Below, piece by piece: positions 51,052-60,772 of a DNA stretch of 64,000 bases; within the stretch, counting starts at the first letter, position 1; each line of letters starts with the position of its first letter. This DNA is from Jaminaea rosea (lineage: Eukaryota > Basidiomycota > Exobasidiomycetes > Microstromatales), in the NCBI RefSeq assembly GCF_003144245.1, contig NW_020289991.1:248001-312000 (forward strand), given 5' to 3'. The notes below the pieces were generated by a model. The model saw only the letters and a list, made by a program, of their open reading frames with translations, made no database searches and was not told the origin of the DNA. The position numbers were made by a program, and so were the translations under genes.

Positions 51052-53222
51052 ATGATGATGGCGTCACCAACACGTCGGCCAGAGGGAAAGGCAGAGAGGC
51101 GGGCATCGCCATCGAGAAATCGCTCTGCCTCGACTGGGTCTGTGTTGAAGCCCTCGTCTTTGCACAACCAAACTACGGGCAGCGATGCAGCGAGACCCTC
51201 TTCCAGCGGCAGGTCATCACCACTCAAGGCATTCCGAAAGGCCAACAAGTCGGCCTCTCGACCCGATGTTGGGCTTTCTGCTCCAAAGTCAAAGGCGCAG
51301 ATTGATGGGGAATTCGAGGACCTGCTGGTGAGGCGCAGCTCTACTGATTGCATACATCCTGCGAGACGTCAGCTGACACTGTCTCTTAACCTCTCGACCC
51401 TTCGCAGACACGCCTCGAGGTATCCAAGAATATTCGCTCCAAGCTCGTCGCTCTCGCCACACCTGTCAAGGAGGACTTCCTGCGCCGAGAGTCAGACTTG
51501 ACCGCCTCGTCTTTCGGATCCTTCGGAGGTAGTGGTGGCAGCAGCAGCAGCGCAGTCCCATCTTCGACATCATCGTCTTCGCCGCAGAAGAGTCGCATGC
51601 CATCTACTAGCAGCACTGATAATCTCTGTCCACCAGACAGACGAGCACTCTTCGGCGGCGGACCCCGATCAAGGAGCTCGACCTCGTTGGACTACGGCGC
51701 CGAGTCCGCTTCAGCAAGTCGAAGCGCCAGTGGCCAGAGCAGCCATTCTAGCGCCTCGTCCTCGTCTTCTCCGGGCAAGAAGCAGAGGACTAAGCAAGGT
51801 AGTGCGAGTAGTCCTACACTCCCCTCTGGCAGCGACATCTTCAATGGGGGCGGTGAGCGTACCCCTCGCGCCCGCACGAAGTCTGGCGCAGGCAGCGCTC
51901 TCCGCAGCCTCTCCCCGTCGCGAGCTGCTGCTTCGTCCAATCTCGCCCCCGCCAATTCTGCGACTCATCACGCACGACACCTCCTCTCCGTCTCCTCCCG
52001 CAAGCTAGACATAGACGCACTCAAGCAGCTTCGCGTGCTGCTGAGCTCCGAGTCTCCCACATGGCTGGGCGACTTCCTCTTCACAAATCGCGGCTACGAG
52101 GGCCTGCTGAAGCGCATCGGCGAACTAGTGGAGATGGAGTGGCGAGAGGACATCCACGATGATAAGGCGCTGCATGAGCTCTTGAGGGGCATGACAGCGC
52201 TTGCTGCTACAGATCGCGGTCTAGTTGCGCTCTCAAGCTTGCTGTTCAGGCCCTATGTACCTCAACTGCCAGCTGGTGGGACATGGGGTGCAGGACCTGC
52301 GGGATCATTGCCGGAGACGGCACCTGCCTCATTCATCGGTAAGGAGGATACACCGCCCGAGCTGCCTGTGGGGTGGGAGCTTCATCCGCCTTTCGGACCT
52401 CTCGTCGCCTTGCTCCTCTCGGAAAAGAAGCCAGGAGAGCTCAAAACGCGCAAACTGCTCATTGACGTGCTTGGTAGCCTCCTGAATTTACGTTTCCCGC
52501 CAGGGCTGGGAGAAGCAGCCGGCGACTGCCTTCGTGACATTCGCGAGAAGCGCGAAACTTCGCCCTGCTATCAAGCTTTGAGTAGCTCCAGTAGCAAGAC
52601 GACCCCTTTGCATCTGCTGCTCCTGCTACTACACAACCCTCTGCAGGCACGCTCCCTCTCTCTCCTTCCCTTCATCTCCATGTCACACCAATCACGTCCC
52701 TTCAAGGCCTACCTCGGGGAGCTACTCTCCGTCATCCGCGACTACTTCTGGGTCTTTTGTCACTCGGACAACAAGTTCTGGGATCACCACGCGCTCGGTG
52801 AGAAGGGAAGAGAAGAGCGCGGCGGGCCTAGCGTGCCCGGTGGGATGACGGATGGTGTCGAGTGGGAGGCTATGCATTACCTCACTGCGAACTTGAAACT
52901 GCTCAATCGCATTTCCGGGAGCCTAAAGCAGGCGGACGCGGAGGCGGCCAGGCTCTTTCATGAGGGTCTGTTCGACTCGGGGATGGAACGACTTCTTCAA
53001 ACTCTCAGGAGGGCATCTACCCGCTACTATCCTCTCACGCATCTCGCGATGGCCGAATACCTGACTCTTGCGGCTGAGAGTAGGTACAAGCTGCCGACGA
53101 GCGTGATTATGAGGAGCGAGGGTGGAGCACTTCGAGTTAATTTCGAGCTGCCTTCAATCCCGATGAGGAGCAGCTCGCCTGTCAGACCGGTGTCGCCCGT
53201 GAGGCAGGCGTCTCCGACGCGT

Positions 53223-53264
<42 letters not shown>

Positions 53265-54005
53265 CAACAACGGCCGACTGAGCAGCGCTCTTCTCCTCCC
53301 ACTATGGCCGCAGCGCTAGCATCGTCGCAAGCAAGGACGGCCCCTCCAACCTCCATCTCTCCCACTCGCAGCCCAGCAATCCGCCGCTCCCCTTCTCCCT
53401 CTCGAAAGACCCGAGGGGAGCAGCTCGCTTTCGCTCATTCTCCAATTCGCGCCGCAATAGCTTGCAACACGCCTCTCTCACCGCCTGGTAATGACTGGCT
53501 TCCTCCCAGCACCTCCTCCGGCTCAGGCTCGGCATCAACGTCGGCGGCAGAGGACATGGCGGCTGCCAATGCCTTCCTAACCACGAGCACGAGTGACGAG
53601 GCCTTCTTCAGCCAGCCTTTGCCTGCTCCTCCCGTCGGCACAAGTAGTGCGGATGTATATGCCAAGCAACAGAGCGGCAGACAGTCACCCTCCAAGACTT
53701 GTGCGGCTACGCCTCGATCTCCTGCGTCAGCGTCAGCGTCAACACCGGCTTCGGCATCGACAGGCACTCTCGACACTCTCGCCAGCCTGGAGCTCGGCGC
53801 TCCTCTTCCTACGGCACGAGCGGCTGCGGCCTTCTCGTTGGACCCTTCAAGCGGCTCGGGTTCTGGCAATGGCTTCTTCCATCGTGCTCCGCCTGGCGGG
53901 ATGGTCCCTGCGATGGGGACTGCCAAGGATCGCATCCGTCTGTGGGAAGGCAGGGCGACTGCTGCTGTCAGTGGCAGTGGCCATGGGAGTGGAGCTGGTC
54001 GATAG
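51052..54005 (+). CDS. GBD/FH3 (formin regulatory) domain protein lacking FH1-FH2
   Basis: Two exons, 51052-51327 and 51408-54005, give 957 residues. The first 285 are Ser/Pro-rich and disordered. From about 290 to 660 comes an all-helical armadillo-like region resembling the Rho-binding and FH3 domains of diaphanous formins: DIDALKQLRVLLSSESPTWLGDFLF, LHELLRGMTALAATDRGL, then FKAYLGELLSVIRDYFWVFCHSDN. The C-terminal 290 residues are low-complexity, with 16 consecutive Gln at 698-713 and many SP motifs. No FH1 proline runs or FH2 actin-nucleating block are found before the stop, and none downstream. It could be a formin-derived Rho or polarity adaptor; partner unknown. Three ATGs are clustered at the start (51052, 51055, 51058). 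Confidence 0.75.
53223..53270 (+). repeat. CAG/CAA microsatellite encoding 16 glutamines
   Basis: Sixteen in-frame glutamine codons, mostly pure CAG and ending in CAA-interrupted units, inside the GBD/FH3 gene. The purity suggests length variation between strains. Confidence 0.95.
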
Positions 54006-55625
54006 GCTCCAGTGCTGGCTAGGTACGGACGTTTGATGGCTCCTTGTATCGACCTACATCTCGTTTTCGCATATCGTCTCTTCTCGCACCGTCTTCTCGT
54101 ACCGCCTTGTTCCTCTCCTCGCATCCAGCTTTCATCTCTGTACTCACCTCGTCGTACTCTGCTTAGGTGTAGCCACGTGCTCCCAGCGGACCATTCCGTT
54201 CATCCTATCCTCGTCATCTCGTTGCATCGCCACGGTTGTGGAATCCGAGCTCACAGGCAGCTGTCGCGCTCGAGAGGCTTCATGAGAGCTAACCCTCGCA
54301 GCTCTCACATCTCAGGCCGAGGCGAGGCGACCGAGGCGAGGCGAGGCGACAATGATGGGTCAAGGCTGCACCCGCGTCGTTCCAAGCCATTATGATCGCT
54401 TCATCACTAGTTCAGCCCCGGAAGACCGAGCGATGATCGGAGCCCTGCTGCTGCTCCTCACGCTCCTCATTCTTCTCGCGCTACGACGTTGCGCCTACGC
54501 ACGCGCCGCCCTTGCCTGCCCCTCTGGAGCCGTTTTTCCGTCTCCGCCTCTGTGTGCCTCGTCCTCTCCGCTCCCGCCTCCGCCGCCGTCGACGCCCACA
54601 ATTCGGCGACTCCAGCTCAGCCCAGTCAGTCGGGCTTGAGCAAGTCGCCTCGGCTGCATCAATCGCACTTCGCAGCGCCTGCTCTCCTCTGCCTTGCCTT
54701 GCCGCGCAGGGCAAGCTTAGCCTACCCACACAGCAGCGCACCAGTGAGGCAGCAGCCTTATGTGTCTCAGCCGACGCCCAAGGAGCGAGACCTGAGAGAC
54801 CTGAATTGAGAGTCATCGCGAGACTCGAGGGGGTCGCGCTCGCACACTCGCGCCCACGCCCACGACGACGGCGGCGGCGGCGGCGAGCTGCGAGCAGATC
54901 AGGACGACGCTGGCCTTTCCGCATCATCGCATCGACGCATCCTCGCCTTCCTTTCCTACTCATCGTCCGTCTTTCTCCTTCATCTCCCCAGCCATTCCTC
55001 ACCTCACTCTCGCATCGCCGCCTTATCACGGCCTCTGTGCCTGACTGATCAACCTACTCTTCGCATCACATTCTCTCTCAGCCAGCCGCCCTGCCTCCTC
55101 CCCGCACTTCCGCCGCCTATTGCCCTCGTTCCTCTCTTGGCTGGTCGTGACGCCCCCCGCAAATTCCAAGTAGAGGTGACGCCAATCGCCGCAGAGTACA
55201 CGGTACGCGGTAGCATCGCAATCCAATCACCTTTCTGTCAAGGAGACCCAACCTCGCGCGACAATCTCCGTGAGCCCCTCCCTTCATTTCTACCACTTCA
55301 GCGCGAAGGTGAGTGCTCGAGCCAGGTTAGGGAGCTAGACGCGAGCGGCTGGACATCATGGTAGCAATGGGCGGCGTCAAAGTGGTTGGCCCGTGAGAGC
55401 CAGCAGACAGGCAAATAGGCAGACAGCTGGGCAGGAGGCGGTTGAGCTGCGCGTCTACACGATCGTGATTGTGGCCCGCGACGGCAGGCTGTGCTCCCAT
55501 GTATGATGCTCGCTCGCTCGCTCGCTCGTCAGTCAATTGGGCCATTTTGCTGATCATTTTCTCTCTGCTGTACCACCACTGCGATGGTGTGGCACGTCAG
55601 CCTCGCACTCCCGGCTGCCCAACGT
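54006..55625. other. 1.6-kb intergenic region without a supported gene
   Basis: Between two plus-strand genes. It has very C/T-rich stretches on the plus strand (54480-55140), a GAGGC repeat at about 54322-54352 and a GCTC run near 55508-55530. Open frames on both strands here are compositional (Arg- or Pro-rich). It may contain a long, possibly spliced 5' leader of the next gene. Confidence 0.4.
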
Positions 55626-57763
55626 ATGGCGACTGCCCAGACGGCATCGTCGTCAAGGCACCAATCGAGCGCATCACGCCTCGATCGATCCCCTGGTGGA
55701 CCCTCTGGCAATATCAGTAGCCCTCGTAGCAGCGCAGCCTCGCACGGCCGAGCCCTAGGAGCAATGGGACGCGGAGGTGATGATGACTTGTCGCGAGGGA
55801 CAAAAAGGAGGATTGAAGAGGATGATAGAGAGGAAGGGTGAGTTCGACAAAGCGACAATCATTCTCTGCCAGTCGTCTACTGACACAATACCGCTCTACA
55901 CCCTCCTATCTCGCTCGCAGCTACTCATCGCCGGCATACAGCTCAGTGCGCAACGACAAGGGCCCGCCCTCCTCGTACAGCCGCAATGGCGGTGGAGGCC
56001 CTGCCGTAACACCCACCTACGCATCACCTCGTACGCAGCTGCCTTCATTCAACAGCCTGTCCTCGCGCCCTTCGCACGACGATTTGGCAAGCAAGAAGCG
56101 CAGAGGAGAAGAAGGAGGAGGAGGAGCAGGATACCCAGACGGCGCTGGTAGCATGACCAGGTCGCCTTACCCCGCCTACTCGCGCGAGCCATACCCAGAA
56201 GACGATCGATACGCGCGTCGAGCAGGTCCGCCTGCCCCGCTTGCTCCACCGCCGCACCGCAGCAATGGAGGCGCCTCTCCCGGAGCTGCGCCTACCTCGG
56301 CATCGCTGTCTTACGCCTCCCAACAACGCTCGCCGGATTACTATCGCAGCGACGACGGCTACGATGGCAATGTGCCCCTCGCCCGCCGACGAGGAGACGC
56401 GGCGCAGGCAAAGGCAAAGAAGTTGCACATTGACGTTGAGTCGGCCTCATCCGATCGAACAGAGTACGACATCCGACCGGTAGAACGTGGCAACGGCGGC
56501 TCGCACCAGCTCCATCCCCACCACGCCCATGCCCAGCACGCGCCACGTTTCGGCCTTCCCCCACCACCTGAGGGCGGTTTGGTAGCAAGGAGTGCTCCGC
56601 CTACGCGTCTCCACTTCTCGGACAGAGCAGGCGAAGACCCGCGCGCCGACTTCGATGCCAGGCGAGGACTGGACGTGCCTCATCGTGTGGCTGCCCCCCC
56701 TGGAGGGCCGTACGGGCCTGCTCCGCCTGCTCTGGCGCCTCCTCCCGGAGCTGGATACGCCGCCGGAGGAGCGTATGGCAGCAGTGGGGTGCGACCCCTT
56801 GCGGCGCTTTCCTCGATGAGCAGGGGTGCTGCAGGTGAAGCTCACGTTGGCAGTTCACCTCCTCGTCATGCAGAGAGGGATGGAGCTGCTCCGCCATTGC
56901 CCTCGTCTGTGTCGAGGAGTGGAGGACCTCCACAGCATGGACGCGACCCTGGACCAGGCCCTACACCCCTTACGGCTCGCTTTGTACCACAGACGGCGAA
57001 CCTCCCCTCCCCTGCCTACCATACGACGCGCTTTGTCCAATCTACCACTGCGGGTCAACCAGCTGGAGGAGCGCCGGCACCATCCGCCGCTCCGGGGGGC
57101 GCTGCACCACCACGCACGGCTGGTCTCCCGCCCAGTTCTTCCGCCTACCCACCTCAGACGGCCCGCCCACTCGTTGCAGATGCTCAACACCCCACTTCCT
57201 CGGGCAAGGCGCAATTCCTGTCACTCTTTTCGAGCTTCTACGATTCGCTCTCCGACTCGCGCACGCTCAAGGCTACGCTCGAGGACCAGGTGCGGCGCAG
57301 TAACACTTTGCTTCAGACGTTGCAGCGCAGCAGTCGTGTGCTTGAAGCGACGGTCGATCGAAAGATCCGAGAGGAGAGGGCTATTTGGGAGGAGAGGGTG
57401 AAAAGGTTGGAGGGACGAGTGAGGGTGCTTGAAGGTGGGCCAGAGGAAGAGGACGAGGTGACGCGAGACGAGCTCATGGGAGAAGCGAGGGAAAAGGGGG
57501 CGGAAGACCATGAGGCCAAGCTTGCGGGAGAGAAGGCAGAGGCTAGGGCCGCGAGCGAAGAGGTTGAGGAGGAAGCCGTTTCTGTCGAAGCTGCTACCGC
57601 CGCTGCTGAGGAGGCGGCAGATGAAGAAGAGGACGAGGTGGGCGACGATGAGGATGACTCAAAGGGCACGGTCGACATGGAGACTGATGCCAAGTCTGAC
57701 ACGCCGGCAAAGGGCAAGACAAGCAGTAGCAAGGCAGCCGGCGGGAGGCGAAAGAAGAAGTAA
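55626..57763 (+). CDS. Low-complexity protein with C-terminal coiled coil, function unknown
   Basis: Two exons, 55626-55837 and 55921-57763, give 684 residues; the join (EEDDREEGYSSPAY) is in phase. The first 70 residues carry a basic patch, GTKRRIEEDD, that could be a nuclear signal. The next 430 are disordered and rich in Pro, Ala, Gly, Ser and Arg, with repeated PPxxA motifs and RFVPQTANLPSPAYHTTRFV. From about 505 a conserved-looking segment (KAQFLSLFSSFYDSLSDSR) passes into a coiled coil (LEDQVRRSNTLLQTLQRSSR, VDRKIREERAIWEERVKRLE), then an acidic stretch and a Lys-rich end. The layout fits a transcription or chromatin-associated factor, but that is only suggested by composition. An earlier in-frame ATG at 55584 is possible. 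Confidence 0.7.
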
Positions 57764-58091
57764 AAGATGATCGCCAAGGACGATGGACATGGTCACGGTC
57801 ACGGACATGGACACAGAGAGTCACCAGCTTTCCTCCGCTCAACTCGCCCTGGCTCTTCAGCGCTGTCTCGAATCTTTCTTTTCCCTTGCGCTGCTATTTA
57901 ATTTGGTGTTCAGACTCAACGACATTGTCATCGACAGCGAAAAGACGAATCAAACGATTGATGACCTTGCGACCCTACGCTTTCACTTCGTGCTGGCTTG
58001 TCTGATCAATCAATCGCGCCTTTCCACGTCCTTTGCACTATTCATCACGATGCCATTAACACGTCAAATAGTCTACCATTCCCTCACCGCA
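57764..58091. other. Tail-to-tail intergenic region
   Basis: 328 bp between the coiled-coil gene and the TMEM135-like gene. It starts with a short GGTCACGGACAT-type repeat (57782-57815) and is AT-richer than its surroundings, as expected for 3' UTRs. Confidence 0.4.
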
Positions 58092-60316
58092 TCAATTCCT
58101 CCCAATAAATTGATATACGATCCTCCTCACCAGCCCACTCAAATGCTCCGGACTCCTCGCGTATGTACCCATCACCAGCCCCATGCCCGCGCTTGTTAGC
58201 AACAAGTCCCCACCGGGCACAAAGGGCGCCCACCCACGCTTCCTCGCAACGGACCAGGCACTCTCCATGCCTTTTGGTAGGACGTAAGCCGCCAGCTCTG
58301 CTCGACGTCTCGCATGGTCGACGAAGAGGGAGCCGCAGGTTGCGAAGCCTGCCAGCCAGTGCAGGGTCGACCCACTGAGGAAGTCGAGCAACCATTTAGG
58401 CGCGCCAGAGCCAGGTCGGGCGAGGAGATCGTGTAGCTGATGTGCCGAGCAGAACAAGGTCTGGAAGATGATGACGAAGACTCCCAAGAAGGAGGAACTG
58501 CGGACCGCCCCAAAGATGGAGCGCAATAGTACCCGTAGCGGTGATTTGAGGAAGGAGCCCGTACGCAGGAAGAGGGCGGGGACGAAGTGCAGAGTGAGGT
58601 AGACGGGCAAGATCCAGCGCGTCACTTCAACGAAGCGATCGAGCGGGGAGAAGAGGTGCGAGTCTTCCCATGGGTGGACGAGATGACAGGGCACATAGTC
58701 CTGGGTGAGTAGCGGGAGGGAAGAGCGGTCAGCGTTGCTGCTCGAAATGTCTGCATCGAATCGTATTGCGTATCGCAGATCGCGCATCGCGTGGCGCTAC
58801 TCACCCCCGGGCTACCCCCAGCTCTGACTCTTTTGATCCACTCGATCATCTTTGTGGCATTCTTAGCCGTCATCCCTCGTCGGTTTCCAGCCGTAGGCAG
58901 CACGTTGCCGTACTTCTCTGTCCCATCACTCAATACCTTGACGGGGTCAGGCAATTTGCCATCCGGAAACCAGTACTTGATTACCATATCCACATCGGGC
59001 TTGTTTCCCCTCGCGATGTCTCGATGTACTCCGGTGACTCTCGGTGTGACCATGGACGCGTTTGTGATCCAGTTGACGTACCCGCGGGGAAGCGTCTCTG
59101 GTGCGTTTAGCCAGGCGTACATGATCTGCCCACAGGCGAGACCGAAAGCCAGTACGGCTCCGTGAGGGATGTTGACCTTTCCCTTTGCATGAGCCACATT
59201 GTAGCTACCTTCGAGGCCGCGCACAAAGAGCTGTTGAGCGAGGGAGATGCGGTTAGGCTTCGTCTCTGCGAGGAGGGCGAGGGACGAAACGCAGCCGGCG
59301 AGGTAAGCGTGCCAGATTTTGGAGCGAGGGTCATCCCGCATGAAGGCGCGACGTTTCTGCTGCGACTTGACGTGGGCTTTCTCTTCGTCCGTCTTGCCTG
59401 CTAGCTGGTGGTAGCCTGAGCGAGGAGTGTTGACGCCTGATGGGCCGCCCGCCGGAGTGGAGCCATTACTCTCATCGGCTCCCATAGCGGTTGCGTTTGG
59501 GACTGGGTCGGTGCTGATGGGGACGGCGCGTTGCTGCTGTTGTTGGTGCTCATGGCGGTGATCATGACCAGCCTTCTCCCCCGGCACGGGTGTAGAGGCT
59601 GATCTGCTGCTCCTCTTTGTTGTAGGCGGGGGCAAAGGAGTGAGCAGTCGTAGAGAGTTGTGTACCGTCTTGTACAGTCCGGCCCAAATGCCGAACATCA
59701 TTGCGAATCGGAAGTTTGGAATAGAGAAGAAGGCTTCGCGGAGATCCTTGCCGCGTACTGTCCTCTTGCGCAGCCCCTTGACGAGGGCGAGGACAAGCAT
59801 GAGAGTCGCCCTGAGCCCGTAGGCAAGGTTGAATGCTCTCAGCCCACCACGGAAGACGTGAACCGCCAACCTCTCCCAATCTCCGGGCAAACGTGCCTGC
59901 TCATCGTGGGGTCTCCATACTTTATTGCCCACAGATTTGCGTATCTGCTGAGGTGGCATCGATGAGAGCTGATGTAGCCCATGAACGGAGAGTGATCGTC
60001 GAAGCTGTTGTGCCGTTTCGGAGATGTTGGGAGTCTGAGGTGCGGAATGAGCTGAATAGAAGTTGTTTGCGGCCTCGTCGTCGGATGAAGGCGAGTCCTC
60101 ATCATCGCCTTCATGGCCCGACTTCGTCGACGAGGTGATCGAGGTGAAGTGGGGAAGGTGAAGGTGAGGGTCTCGTCGCCGTGTTGAAGTAGTAGCCGAG
60201 GGCTGCGAAGCTGATGGTGAGGTCGTAGGGGGGGAATCACCTTCGTCGTCATCTTGGTCTCCGCCGGGTATCGAGAAAGAGGGCGGCGACTTGGAAGGAG
60301 GCACCCCAGATGGCAT
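58092..60316 (-). CDS. TMEM135-like membrane protein
   Basis: Two exons, 60316-58805 and 58700-58092 (104-bp intron, phase 0), give 706 residues. About 145 disordered acidic residues are followed by segments typical of the fungal TMEM135 family: FRGGLRAFNLAYGLRATLML, FRFAMMFGIWAGLYKTVHN, WHAYLAGCVSSLALLAE, HGAVLAFGLACGQIMYAWL, VHPWEDSHL, and near the end FVDHARRRAELAAYVLPKGMES with the C-terminal membrane block. Animal TMEM135 is a peroxisomal/mitochondrial protein affecting lipid and cholesterol handling and organelle dynamics; the fungal role is unknown. A His/Gln-rich insert (HDHRHEHQQQQQ) lies in the loop after the second hydrophobic segment. It is head-to-head with the SQR fusion gene. 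Confidence 0.87.
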
Positions 60317-60772
60317 GGCGCGGAGAGATTGCGAGGATGAGCGAGTGGATGCCTTTTTGGTGCTGTATGATCGCTATCTAGTCGCGACACATTGGTGGTG
60401 GTGATGATGATGACAAGGAGCAACAGTCTTTAAAAAGGCTTTGCTACAGCCTTGACCGCTTTGCCTGGTATACCGAACCTCTCGTCGAAGCGATCGCTTG
60501 CAATGCAATCCAAATGTCGCCTGCCAGGTTGCGTCGCCGATGGCTTTCCCCACACTCGCCCCTCGCCGAGTGTGCGTGAATGCGTGGCTTTGACAGACCC
60601 CAGAGAGAGACACAGGTCTTCGACGGAACGGAAGAAGATGCGTGGACGACGTCGACGGACAGAGGAGGTGGCCGCCTCTTCACTTTAGAGCCGGCAGAAA
60701 GCCGTTGGCAACGCACACGAAGCAACTTTCTTCTTGATACCGCCACCACTCATCAATTGGATCACACCAGCT
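60317..60772. promoter_or_regulatory. Divergent region, TMEM135-like / SQR-mL58 fusion
   Basis: 456 bp between head-to-head genes, with no recognised TATA box. The two products both concern mitochondria or peroxisomes, so co-regulation is conceivable but not shown. Confidence 0.35.

Noticed and set aside
54481-55029. Arg-rich minus-strand and Pro/Ser-rich plus-strand frames in the 1.6-kb gap
   Set aside because: Pure composition effect of C/T-rich sequence; no domains and no splice logic.
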